Shown: positions 8,519 through 16,201, counted from the first letter of the stretch. The stretch: DNA of 43,830 nucleotides from Mycolicibacterium austroafricanum (GCF_902705885.1 NZ_CACSIP010000001.1:1-43830); one strand, 5' to 3'. Made by a program: numbers and translations. The notes: a model not told the origin generated them from the letters alone.

Positions 8519-8941
8519 GTGGCTGATGTGTTCTTCCCGTCGTTCGACCCTGCGGCGACCGCGGGTGCGAAGTTCGGGCCGGAGGTGCGGGCGGAGATCG
8601 CGGAGGTTGCGCCGTCGACGTTGAACAACGGGGCGGTGACGACGGCGAAGCTGGCCGACCAGGCGGTGACGAACGCGAAACTCGCGGCCGGCGCGGTGCA
8701 GACCACGAATATCGCGGCCGGTCAGGTGGGGCCGACGAACTTGGCTGATGACGCGGTGGGAACCAGCAAGATCGCCGACAATGCGGTGACCCCGGCGAAG
8801 GTGGACACCGGTGTGCCCACCACGGTCGCAGTCGATGGCACCCCGATCGCGATGACGTTCATGTATTTGACGGTGTCGGAGCATTCGGCGATTGAGACGG
8901 AGGACCCGTCGACCACCTATTTCATCGTTGAAGATGACTGA
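8519..8941 (+). CDS. tail fibre-like protein with decapeptide repeats
   Basis: A 140-residue protein, GTG start without Shine-Dalgarno and 7 bases after a TAGCTT box. Residues about 38-97 are six in-register ten-residue units of the type GAVTTAKLAD / QAVTNAKLAA / GAVQTTNIAA / GQVGPTNLAD. This fibre repeat is common in tail spikes and collars and folds as a thin trimeric beta structure. The C-terminal 40 residues (TFMYLTVSEHSAIETED) may be the mount for the next protein, whose ATG overlaps the stop (TGATG). Confidence 0.72.
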   Translation: MADVFFPSFDPAATAGAKFGPEVRAEIAEVAPSTLNNGAVTTAKLADQAVTNAKLAAGAVQTTNIAAGQVGPTNLADDAVGTSKIADNAVTPAKVDTGVPTTVAVDGTPIAMTFMYLTVSEHSAIETEDPSTTYFIVEDD

Positions 8942-9645
8942 TGCCTGCCCGGGTTTTCGGTAAGGCGGTTCAGGGGGTTCGGGTCGGCACGAAGGATGTG
9001 TTGGCGATCCGGCGGGCCGGGAAGTTGGTGTGGTCTAAGACCGCGATCTATCAGACGTTCGACGTCGACGACACGGCGGATTTGACGTCGTTGGGGTGGG
9101 CGCATTACGGGCCGACGTCGACGTATCCGATGTGCGTGGTCAGTGGCACGGCGCGCCTGTCGGTGGCTGATGGTGTCGGCCCGTTGGGTGATTTCACGGA
9201 CAGGGTGCGTTTCGACGATGCGGTCGCGCCGGGCGATGACGGCTATCTGCAGTTCCGGGTGGCGACTAATGGTTCGTCGCCGGGGTTGTCGACGTCGTAT
9301 AAGACGGACCTGTTCGCGCGGGGCTCGAATGGTGGTGTGACGCATGGGGTGGGGGTGCGGTTGGACAACTCCCATTTGAGCATTGTGCGGCGCGTCGCCA
9401 GCACCGATACGGAGGTGTTGGATTGCGGGTCGTTCAACGCCGGCGATATCGGCAGGTTGACGATCGCGGGGAATTTGTACACGTTGACCAGGAATGGTGC
9501 GTTCGTGGAGGAGTGGGACGACGCGGGCGCGACGGTGTCGGTGGGGTCGGGGTTTCGGTCGTTGTTGATGCGGATGGATGGTGCGCGGGTGTTCGGTGGT
9601 GCCCGCCGGTTCTCCCCGGCGGTCGATTGGGTGGAGTACGGCTGA
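8941..9645 (+). CDS. phage tail protein, jelly-roll type
   Basis: A 234-residue protein. The N-terminus (MPARVFGKAVQGVRVGTKDV, then RRAGKLVWSK) is the short bead seen at the start of many actinophage minor tail proteins. The rest is beta-rich: LQFRVATNGSSPGLSTSY, VGVRLDNSHLSIVRR, GRLTIAGNLYTLTRNG. This spacing fits a concanavalin-like jelly roll that could bind sugar on the host envelope. No catalytic residues were identified. Coupled to the fibre gene by the TGATG overlap; probably the fibre's distal head. Confidence 0.65.
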   Translation: MPARVFGKAVQGVRVGTKDVLAIRRAGKLVWSKTAIYQTFDVDDTADLTSLGWAHYGPTSTYPMCVVSGTARLSVADGVGPLGDFTDRVRFDDAVAPGDDGYLQFRVATNGSSPGLSTSYKTDLFARGSNGGVTHGVGVRLDNSHLSIVRRVASTDTEVLDCGSFNAGDIGRLTIAGNLYTLTRNGAFVEEWDDAGATVSVGSGFRSLLMRMDGARVFGGARRFSPAVDWVEYG

Positions 9646-9652
9646 GCTGAGT

Positions 9653-9680
9653 TGCACCCCCGGTCCTTAGCTTTCGGTTT
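9653..9680 (+). promoter_or_regulatory. start-associated motif / putative leaderless promoter (copy 3)
   Basis: Part of the 32-base exact repeat of 8491-8522. TGCACCC at 9653, TAGCTT at 9668-9673, GTG at 9681 with a gap of 7. The identity extends four bases into the start codon region and then stops, so the conserved unit is the control element and not the gene. Confidence 0.55.
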
Positions 9681-9815
9681 GTGGAGCCGTGGATGGAGTC
9701 GTTCGTCGCCGCTGTGAGCAGCGCCAACCCGCCGCCTGGTGGGGGTGGGTTGTTGGTGCAGGACCCTCCCGGTTCCGGGCTCTACATCCCTGACACCAGC
9801 CAAGTGGAGGGCTGA
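9681..9815 (+). CDS. 44-aa tail-associated peptide
   Basis: A 44-codon ORF starting at the GTG placed after the repeated promoter-like motif; the stop is 4 bases before the next gene. It contains LLVQDPPGSGLYIPDTSQ, nearly the same as VLVEDPPGSGLYVPETD in the minor tail protein at 1806, so a short tail peptide motif occurs both inside a large structural protein and as a nearly free peptide. No membrane segment. It may be a minor structural peptide or a leader for the large tail gene downstream. Confidence 0.55.
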   Translation: MEPWMESFVAAVSSANPPPGGGGLLVQDPPGSGLYIPDTSQVEG

Positions 9816-9819
9816 ACTC

Positions 9820-12084
9820 GTGGCTGACCGGCTCGTTGCCATCAACACCGCCGCCGAACCGGGCGAACAACTCCCCGAGGCGGTGCGGACTGAACTGCTC
9901 GAGCTGTCCGGGGATCTCACCGACACAGTGAGCTCGGCTGTGGATGCCGCTGTGCCCCCCGCCGTGGATAGCGCTGTCACGACCGCCGTTGGCCCCGCGG
10001 TGGACGACAACCTCGCTGCCCGCGCGTTCGGTCTCGCTGATGACGGTGAGGGTGGGGTGGTTTTCGCGTCGGACGGTGTGCCTACGGGTGGGCCGTCGTT
10101 TGAGCTGCCGGGTGCCACCGTCAGCGGGATTGCTGGGGCAGGGACTGCCGGGAAGGCCGTCCTGTCGGCGGAGACCGAAGCCGACGCCAGAACGGCGATC
10201 GGTGCCGCTGATGAATCCGCATCCGGCGCGATGCGGAACCTGATGTCGAAACTCACCCGCGGCGTCTCGGATGCGACATGGCTGTCCGTGTCGGATTCGA
10301 CGGGCAATGAGACGTGGGAGTGGGTGTACCTCACCACCGCGTGGCTCGCTTCGCAGTTCCACGAGTACACGGTGCTTTACCGGCTATGGGACACCGTTGG
10401 CGACGCCGACTACGCCACCGCCGTCACCGTGCAGACCGGCACCGGCACCGCCAACGGGGGCGGGCCATTCACCTTGACGGTGTGGAACGCCGCCGTGGCA
10501 GGGTCGAACACCGGCTACTTCCAGGGTTCGAGGTTCGACGCCGCGATCATGAAGAACGCGGATCTGGTCACCGTGTCGCACCTGCACAATCAGGGGTTGA
10601 TCGGCGACACTGCACTGCTGCGGCAGGCGCAGCGCAACAAGTATCTGTCGTTCGTTGACGAGGTTGCCGCCGTGAACCCGAACGCGGGTGTGGTGTGCAT
10701 CCTGCAGAACCCGAAGACCGACTTCTCCTCGGGTGCCCCGTCGCACCCGTTCGAGTGGCAGTTGATGCGGGCGCTGGAGGTGACCAGGGCGGCGCAGTGG
10801 CGCGGCTGGGGTGTCATCGACGTGTTGCAGGCGTTCCTCGACTACGTCGGCGACTGGGAAGCCGATCTGGTTGTCGCCGATGGGGTTCATCCCTCGGTGG
10901 CGGGTCAGATCTTGTGGGCGGCGCTGGTCCAGGCCGCGTTTGAGCGGGCAATGAGGGTGTCGGTGGTGACTCAACCGACCGCGATTCCCCCGGCGCGGCA
11001 GTTGATCGCCAATCCTGAACTGACGTCGTGGGAGTCGACTAATCCTGATGGGGTTTCGATGTCGTCGTCGCCTGCGTGTGTGGCGGCGAAGGAGACCACG
11101 ATTCGGGAGACGGGTCCGTGGTCGATGAAGTTGACCGCCGACGTGGCTTCGGGGCAGCCGTATGCGCAGTGGGGCGGGACGGCCGACTCGCTGGGTATCA
11201 ACGGGTTGTTGGCGAATCAGACGTGGACTGTGGCGGTGCGGGTCTACGTCCCGGCGGCTAATGATCAGACCGTCCGGGTGACGTTGCAGGACAACAACGG
11301 CTCCGCGCAGTCCACCACCAACGACGTTGACGCCTCCACCCGCGACCGCTACTGCTGGGTGTACGTCACGAAGACGTTCGCCTCGAACGCCACCACTCTG
11401 CATGTGAGGGTGTCCCCGAGAGCGTCCGGCACGGCTGTGGTGTCGTGCTACGTGGACCGCATCTACCTGATGCCCGGGTCGGTTCCGTCCCTAGCTGGCG
11501 GGTCGCCACCTATCACGCAGGTGGGGGCATCGTCGGTGACGTTCGGCTCCAATGAGATCCAGGTCAACGCCGAGGCGAACATGGATCGGCTGTACTGCGA
11601 CTCGACCGCGTTCATGTCGAACAACACGGGCATCGCAGTGTTCGCCTACTTCACCGCGAAGCAGGACATCACGATCAACAACCTTCAAGTTTTCACCGGA
11701 TCCACTGCGGCTGCCGCAACACCGACGCTGGTGAAGCTGGGTGTGTACTCGGTCGACCCCGGCACGGGTGACCTGACGCAGATAGGTGTGACAGCTTCGG
11801 TTCACGGCACCGCCCTGAACGCCACCTACACCGAGTACACCGTCCCGCTGACGGGTTCGGTATCGCTGACCGAAGGGCTGCCCTACGCCTACGCCGTCTT
11901 GCAGGTGTCCGGCGCTGCTGTGGCGACCCTGCAGGGTAAGGGGCCGGCGGGGATGGGGAATCAACACTTCCGCGCCCCCAGGTTGTCGGCCCTGGTGACC
12001 GCGCAAACCGATCTGCAATCCAGCTATCTCGGTTCGGCGGTCGGCGCCAAGAGCGGTGTGCCCTACATCTGCGGCACTACCTGA
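9820..12084 (+). CDS. large tail protein with SGNH-hydrolase domain
   Basis: A 754-residue protein starting at GTG 9820 (GGAGGG about 9 bases upstream). N-terminal ~60 residues are an Ala/Val/Asp-rich repetitive helix (AVDAAVPPAVDSAVTTAV). Residues about 148-390 form an SGNH/GDSL-type domain: VSDSTGN with candidate nucleophile Ser160, LQNPKTD, and DGVHPSVAG with Asp354 and His357. The first glycine of GDS is Ser here. The C-terminal half is beta-rich with two sandwich-like segments (one around 400-550 beginning LIANPELTSWES), likely carbohydrate-binding. It probably deacylates or trims a mycobacterial envelope glycan or lipid during adsorption; the substrate is unknown. It is paralogous to the lipoprotein encoded opposite at 12077-12847. 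Confidence 0.75.
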   Translation: MADRLVAINTAAEPGEQLPEAVRTELLELSGDLTDTVSSAVDAAVPPAVDSAVTTAVGPAVDDNLAARAFGLADDGEGGVVFASDGVPTGGPSFELPGATVSGIAGAGTAGKAVLSAETEADARTAIGAADESASGAMRNLMSKLTRGVSDATWLSVSDSTGNETWEWVYLTTAWLASQFHEYTVLYRLWDTVGDADYATAVTVQTGTGTANGGGPFTLTVWNAAVAGSNTGYFQGSRFDAAIMKNADLVTVSHLHNQGLIGDTALLRQAQRNKYLSFVDEVAAVNPNAGVVCILQNPKTDFSSGAPSHPFEWQLMRALEVTRAAQWRGWGVIDVLQAFLDYVGDWEADLVVADGVHPSVAGQILWAALVQAAFERAMRVSVVTQPTAIPPARQLIANPELTSWESTNPDGVSMSSSPACVAAKETTIRETGPWSMKLTADVASGQPYAQWGGTADSLGINGLLANQTWTVAVRVYVPAANDQTVRVTLQDNNGSAQSTTNDVDASTRDRYCWVYVTKTFASNATTLHVRVSPRASGTAVVSCYVDRIYLMPGSVPSLAGGSPPITQVGASSVTFGSNEIQVNAEANMDRLYCDSTAFMSNNTGIAVFAYFTAKQDITINNLQVFTGSTAAAATPTLVKLGVYSVDPGTGDLTQIGVTASVHGTALNATYTEYTVPLTGSVSLTEGLPYAYAVLQVSGAAVATLQGKGPAGMGNQHFRAPRLSALVTAQTDLQSSYLGSAVGAKSGVPYICGTT

Positions 12085-12847
12085 GTTGCAGGCCCGTAGC
12101 GACAGCGTCGGCCCACAACCGGCTACCGGCCTCATTTGGGTGGACCCGGTCACGTTCCAGCAGCGGCAGTAGCGCATCGCCTTGAGGGAACGCGGCGAAC
12201 ACGTCAACCACGACGGTGCCACGGTTGGGGTTGTTGAACTCGTCGCGGATCTGGGTGTAGGTGTCAGCCTCCAGTTGAGCCCTGCCGGGTTCGTCGATGC
12301 GCGGGTTCTGCGTCAACACCACCACCCCGCCAGTGCCCTTCCGGAACGACATTCCGATCAGTCGGTCAATCCCGGAGACGGCCCCTTTGGGGTCGTTGTG
12401 TCCATGGTTGATGATCGTCAAATCCACCGGCCCGGGCACCTGCTCCTGAAAGTTCTGGATCGACCACTGCGTTGACTCACCGGGGCCTGCCGCATTCCAG
12501 ATCGTCACCGGGGCGCCCTGCCCGTAAACGGTGTCCCTGCCGTACTCGCCGCTGTCTGGATTCCAGTCATGCACCGTGACCTGCCGTTCGTAGGCGGCGG
12601 CGATGCGTTGGGCGACGAGGTGCACCCATTCGTTGATCCAGTTGCCGGTGGAGTCGCCGAGCACCGACACCGTGTAGGGCTGCGTGCCTGACAGCGCGGT
12701 ATTGACCGAGGTCACGTCGAAGGTGGGGCGCTCCGCAACGGTCGTCGCGGGCGGCTCGGTGTACCGCGACTCGTAGGCGGGCTGCTCCCTCTGGCACCCC
12801 ACCAGCGTCAATAGCACAGCTAACAGAACGGCGATCTTCCCCCACAT
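12077..12847 (-). CDS. SGNH-hydrolase lipoprotein carried by the prophage
   Basis: A 256-residue protein on the reverse strand, converging on the tail gene and overlapping it by 8 bases. The ATG at 12847 gives a clean lipoprotein signal (MWGKIAVLLAVLLTLVGCQ, lipobox LVGC, Cys18); an upstream in-frame start would hide it. SGNH blocks are complete: VLGDSTGNW (Ser66), NHGHND, and DRVHPNEAG (Asp233, His236). Several blocks match the preceding tail protein closely (DSTGN, TQNP/LQNP, HP..AG), so the two share ancestry. As a surface-anchored enzyme on the opposite strand to the late genes, it is a candidate lysogenic-conversion or receptor-modifying factor; that role is inference. Confidence 0.8.
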   Translation of the reverse strand: MWGKIAVLLAVLLTLVGCQREQPAYESRYTEPPATTVAERPTFDVTSVNTALSGTQPYTVSVLGDSTGNWINEWVHLVAQRIAAAYERQVTVHDWNPDSGEYGRDTVYGQGAPVTIWNAAGPGESTQWSIQNFQEQVPGPVDLTIINHGHNDPKGAVSGIDRLIGMSFRKGTGGVVVLTQNPRIDEPGRAQLEADTYTQIRDEFNNPNRGTVVVDVFAAFPQGDALLPLLERDRVHPNEAGSRLWADAVATGLQLR

Positions 12848-12867
12848 AACCGGCGAGCATACCGACC

Positions 12868-12896
12868 TGCACCCTGAGCGCGGAATGTGATCGAGC
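12868..12896 (+). promoter_or_regulatory. start-associated motif (copy 4, weak)
   Basis: CTGCACCC at 12868-12874, 27 bases before the ATG at 12897, the spacing seen in the other copies, and again no Shine-Dalgarno. The -10-like box is poor here (TGTGAT at 12886-12891 is the best candidate). Confidence 0.3.
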
Positions 12897-13493
12897 ATGA
12901 AGGTTCTGACGTTGGGCGGCATGAACCGCGGCCGGGTCGACCGTCTCGACACCGCGCTGCAGGGCTACGCCACCAAACGGGACCGGATCGTTGTGGACTA
13001 CCCGCAGTCGGCCAGCGCCACGTCCATCCCCACGGGTGTGATGCGACTCAACGAGCACGTGCGCAAGCTGGTCGCCGCGGGTCGGCCGTTCGAGTTGCTC
13101 TGCAGCAGCCAGGGCGCAGAGGTGTGGAGCGAGTGGGCCGAGAAACACGCCGACCAGCCCGACGCGCCCAGCCCCGCGCTGCTGCAACGCATCATCCTCA
13201 TCGGCAACCCGCGACGACGACTCGGCGGCCGCGGCGTCGGCTCCCTCAGCTGGGACTGGTCCCGCATCACCGCCACACCCGAAACGCAGTACCGCACCGA
13301 CGACATCGCCCGCCACGGCGACCGCTGGGCCAACGCCGACCGCTACCCCGGCGGCAAACTCGACCTCAACTGGATACAACGCATCCTCGACGCACTCCGC
13401 GACCCCCACACCTACTACGACCACGTCAACCCCCAAGCCCCCGGGGTGCTGCGTGCCCGCTCCGGCAACACGGCCTACTGGGTCGCCGGGTAA
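12897..13493 (+). CDS. phage alpha/beta hydrolase, LysB/cutinase-like
   Basis: A 198-residue protein beginning MKVLTLGGMNRGRVDRLD, a first strand followed by an oxyanion-type loop as in mycobacterial cutinase/PE-PPE/LysB hydrolases. The nucleophile elbow is LLCSSQGAEVW with Ser71 in C-S-S-Q-G, next to LysB's usual GYSQG. IGNPRRRLGG matches the GNP-x-R segment of LysB enzymes. A C-terminal YYDHVN supplies a candidate catalytic His; the acid residue is not assigned. It lies directly upstream of the lysis genes, so it is a second mycolyl-esterase-like enzyme in addition to LysB at 15016. Substrate inferred only. Confidence 0.65.
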   Translation: MKVLTLGGMNRGRVDRLDTALQGYATKRDRIVVDYPQSASATSIPTGVMRLNEHVRKLVAAGRPFELLCSSQGAEVWSEWAEKHADQPDAPSPALLQRIILIGNPRRRLGGRGVGSLSWDWSRITATPETQYRTDDIARHGDRWANADRYPGGKLDLNWIQRILDALRDPHTYYDHVNPQAPGVLRARSGNTAYWVAG

Positions 13494-13517
13494 CCAGCCC
13501 GCAAACCCCGGGTGGCT

Positions 13518-13543
13518 GCACCCGCCGCTCCTACCGTCCCCCT
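13518..13543 (+). promoter_or_regulatory. start-associated motif / putative leaderless promoter (copy 5)
   Basis: TGCACCC from 13518, then TACCGT (13532-13537) as a -10-like box, 6 bases before the ATG at 13544. There is no Shine-Dalgarno before this ATG. It lies at the head of the membrane peptide-LysA-LysB group, so it may drive lysis gene expression. Confidence 0.45.
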
Positions 13544-13660
13544 ATGACCCGCCTCTGCGGCTCCATCCTCATCGGCGCCCTCGCCGGCCTCGTCATCGCC
13601 GCCGCCAGCGGATACCTCCTCCTCATGTACGGCCCCGACCTGCCCGCCGGGTTCTGCTGA
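13544..13660 (+). CDS. 38-aa single-span membrane peptide in the lysis cassette
   Basis: A 38-codon ORF: a short basic/polar N-terminus (MTRLCGS), one hydrophobic span of about 22 residues (ILIGALAGLVIAAASGYLLL), and a short tail ending PAGFC. Its stop overlaps the ATG of LysA, so the two are translationally coupled. Position immediately before LysA suggests a lysis-related role (mini-holin, antiholin or export aid). It is far shorter than classical holins and has only one span; no family is recognised. Confidence 0.55.
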   Translation: MTRLCGSILIGALAGLVIAAASGYLLLMYGPDLPAGFC

Positions 13661-15009
13661 TGACCCCACCGCGGTACTGGCCCCTCGGAGCAGGCCGCAA
13701 AGTCACCAGCCCGTTCGGGCCGCGCTCCGGCGGATTCCACTACGGCACTGACTTCGGCCGCGACGGCGGGTCGGCCAACATGCCGGTCTACGCGGTCGCC
13801 GACGGAACCGTGATCCACGCCGGGGCGGCGCAGGGTTACGGCGGCCCGGATCCTGCGGGCTGGCTGGTCGTCGATCACCCCGCCGACGCGGGCGGCGGCT
13901 GCTCCGAGTACGGGCACATCATCCGCGAAGTGGCGCGCGGGGACCGTGTCCGCGCTGGGCAGCGCATCGGCCGGATCAACCCCGACAGCCGCACCAACGG
14001 CGGCACCGCGCAGAACCCGATCGCGCCGCACCTGCATCTGTCGGTGATGCCGCACGCCTACAACCCCGCCACCAAGATCGACCCGATTCCGTGGCTCGGC
14101 GCAGCCCTCGAGCCTGGTGACCACCGGCCACCGACGACCCCGCCTGAGCAGCCGAAAACCCCGCCGATTCTTGCTGATCCGTTCACCGGTGCCGTGTGGT
14201 CACCGAACCGGCACCGCCGCAGCAAGGGCACCCCCCGTTGGATCGTCGTCCACACGCAAGAGGGCGGACGCACCGCGCGCGGCCTGGCCGGGTTCCTCGC
14301 CAACCCGGCCAGCAAAGTCAGCTACCACTCCGTCAACGACGAACACGAAGTGCTCAAAGTTGTCGCCGAAACCGACGCCCCCTGGGCTGCAGCCGGCGCG
14401 AACGAATACGCGTTCCATCACTGCTTCGCCGGTAGCTACGCGGGCTGGTCACGGAACAAGTGGCTCGAAACCGACGCCACAGACGGCAAGAACGAAGACG
14501 TGCAGCTGACTCGGGGCGCGCACGTCATCGCGTGGTGGTCTCACAAGTACCGCATCCCCGCCGAGTGGATCGGCGGCCGCAACGTCCCGCCGTGGGGACA
14601 CGACGGGATCTGCGGGCACATCGACCTCGGACGGTGGGGCGGCGGCCACACCGACCCCGGGCCGAACTTCCCCGTCGACGAGCTGCTGCGCCGCGTCCGC
14701 CAGTTCCTCACCGGCGTGGCGCAACCCCCGATCCCGAAGCCGCCACCGATCGGTGTGCCGGGCACCAACCCCGACCACTACGCCGGTGTGCTGCTCTACC
14801 GCGGACGCCCCGGTAACAATCCCGACCAGGTGCGGGCGGTGCAGCGCCGACTCAAGGCCGCCTACCGCGCCTACGCCGGGCACCTCGCCGTCGACGGCGA
14901 CTTCGGCACACAAACCGAGGCGGCGGTGCGCGAATTCCAGCGCCGCTCCGGACTCGTCGACGACGGCATCGTCGGCCCCATGACCGCAGCCGCACTGAAA
15001 GCATGGTGA
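13660..15009 (+). CDS. lysA: endolysin LysA (M23 peptidase + amidase + PG-binding)
   Basis: A 449-residue phage lysin; the ATG at 13660 overlaps the previous stop (TGATG). Three modules: (1) residues ~10-140, a LytM/M23 zinc peptidase with H27-x3-D31 (HYGTD) and H124-L-H126; (2) residues ~190-350, an amidase_2/PGRP-type N-acetylmuramoyl-L-alanine amidase with WIVVHTQEG (His198) and GGGHTDPGPNFP (His330); (3) residues ~385-449, a peptidoglycan-binding type 1 domain (VDGDFGTQTEAAVREFQRR). It cuts host peptidoglycan at stem peptide and amide bonds at the end of the lytic cycle. No signal peptide, so release depends on a holin. Followed after 6 bases by LysB, the standard mycobacteriophage order. 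Confidence 0.92.
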   Translation: MTPPRYWPLGAGRKVTSPFGPRSGGFHYGTDFGRDGGSANMPVYAVADGTVIHAGAAQGYGGPDPAGWLVVDHPADAGGGCSEYGHIIREVARGDRVRAGQRIGRINPDSRTNGGTAQNPIAPHLHLSVMPHAYNPATKIDPIPWLGAALEPGDHRPPTTPPEQPKTPPILADPFTGAVWSPNRHRRSKGTPRWIVVHTQEGGRTARGLAGFLANPASKVSYHSVNDEHEVLKVVAETDAPWAAAGANEYAFHHCFAGSYAGWSRNKWLETDATDGKNEDVQLTRGAHVIAWWSHKYRIPAEWIGGRNVPPWGHDGICGHIDLGRWGGGHTDPGPNFPVDELLRRVRQFLTGVAQPPIPKPPPIGVPGTNPDHYAGVLLYRGRPGNNPDQVRAVQRRLKAAYRAYAGHLAVDGDFGTQTEAAVREFQRRSGLVDDGIVGPMTAAALKAW

Positions 15010-15015
15010 TCTGAC

Positions 15016-16008
15016 ATGGCCTACACCGCCCCGTACCAGCCCGGTGACCGGCACCCGAAAATCCCTGGCGCGAAACGGTTCCTGTCCCGTTACAGCTACG
15101 GCAAGGGGCTCGGCGAGTCCGACGAGTACACCGTCGAGTTCGGGATCGCGCTGCGCACCTGGGCGCCGCGGTTCAACGCCGAGATCGACAACGGCCGAGC
15201 CGGGCCGCGTGTGCCCGAGGACGGTTCGTTCAACTGGGCTGTGCAACGGCAGATGGGTCTCGACGACGCTGGCGCACCGGCCGCGCTCAAACCGTTGGTG
15301 CTGACCGGCATGGGCCACCTGGGCAACATGACGGCCGGACCCGACTACCTCGCCGCCCGCCCACTCGAGGTTCGCCAGCAGGTGCAGATCCAGATGGTCG
15401 GCGGTTTCAACAACAACTCGATCCCGTTCGACCTGGCCGGGCAGAAGCGCGAGATCCATCGGCTGCTGCACGAACCGCAGCTACGGCTGCTCGAACGGCC
15501 CTCGTGGGGGGTGTCGATGCACAGCCGCGCCGCGATGGCGTGGTGCCACTACTGGATGGAACGCGACCCGGGCGACCCGATCTGGCGCACCTTCCGCGGC
15601 GGCCTGCTTATCGGCAACCCCAACCGGCCAACCGGCACCGTCGCGCCCTGGATCCAGGACAAACCCGACCCCGACACCCAGGGCTTGTCGCCATACTGCC
15701 TACCCGAGCCGATCCCCGGTGTCGCCGAGGTCAGCCGCAAAAACGACCTCTACGCCGACAAGAAGATCGGCGTCAAAGCCAGCGAGCTCAAAGTCGCGAT
15801 CATCAAGCTCGTCGCCTACGGCGAGCTGTTCGGCCGCGACTCCATCACCGAGGAACTCCTCGGCCTGGTCCTGCAATTCGGGCAGGTGGTGTGGGCGCTG
15901 TTCGCCGCGATCACCTCCGGCATCCAGTTCCTGATCAACATGGACCCGCACCATATTTTCGATCTCGGACCTGCGGAGCGGCACTTGGCCGCCGTGCTCG
16001 GCGTCTAG
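15016..16008 (+). CDS. lysB: LysB mycolylarabinogalactan esterase-like protein
   Basis: A 330-residue protein directly after LysA. LysB enzymes free mycolic acids from arabinogalactan so that the lysed cell can open its outer membrane. Family marks: LTGMGHLGNMTAGP, GLLIGNPNRPTG (GNP-x-R), NDLYADKKIG with candidate acid Asp244, GRDSITEELL, and DPHHIF with candidate His312/His313. The nucleophile elbow reads WGVSMHS: Ser167 sits in G-V-S-M-H, where typical LysB has G-x-S-x-G. The final glycine is replaced by His, so activity or oxyanion geometry may differ. Its stop overlaps a reverse-strand ORF end by 4 bases. Confidence 0.82.
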   Translation: MAYTAPYQPGDRHPKIPGAKRFLSRYSYGKGLGESDEYTVEFGIALRTWAPRFNAEIDNGRAGPRVPEDGSFNWAVQRQMGLDDAGAPAALKPLVLTGMGHLGNMTAGPDYLAARPLEVRQQVQIQMVGGFNNNSIPFDLAGQKREIHRLLHEPQLRLLERPSWGVSMHSRAAMAWCHYWMERDPGDPIWRTFRGGLLIGNPNRPTGTVAPWIQDKPDPDTQGLSPYCLPEPIPGVAEVSRKNDLYADKKIGVKASELKVAIIKLVAYGELFGRDSITEELLGLVLQFGQVVWALFAAITSGIQFLINMDPHHIFDLGPAERHLAAVLGV

Positions 16009-16145
16009 CCGGTCAGCCAGGTCCAGGGCCACCCGTCGCCGGGCAGCGCCGCGACCACCGCGATCACGACCGCAAGCGTCCACGCGACGATCGCCCACCA
16101 CACCAACGCGGGCGACTCGCTGAACGCGACCAGCGCGCGCCTCAC
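16005..16145 (-). CDS. 46-aa single-span membrane protein
   Basis: A reverse-strand ORF of 46 codons from GTG 16145, preceded by AGGGGA at proper distance; the in-frame extension further upstream lacks such a site. The product has one hydrophobic span (ALVWWAIVAWTLAVVIAVVA) and a Trp-rich tail ending WTWLTG. It converges on lysB, overlapping its stop by 4 bases. Opposite strand to the late genes suggests expression in the lysogen or on a separate schedule; an antiholin- or exclusion-type membrane role is possible but unproven. Confidence 0.5.
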   Translation of the reverse strand: MRRALVAFSESPALVWWAIVAWTLAVVIAVVAALPGDGWPWTWLTG

Positions 16146-16201
16146 GACAATCCCCTCATGCTCGGGAGCGTACCGCCGAATCACGGCCTGCACCCGCCGA
16201 A

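Noticed and set aside
8632..8815. Repetitive stretch considered as a CRISPR or satellite
   Set aside because: The repetition is at the protein level (ten-residue fibre repeats within an ORF); nucleotide copies are degenerate and have no spacers.
10384..11403. Long antisense ORFs opposite the tail gene, and the 519-codon one opposite the LCP gene (23652-25211)
   Set aside because: Arg/Gly/His-rich translations without domains, typical shadows in high-GC codon-biased DNA.
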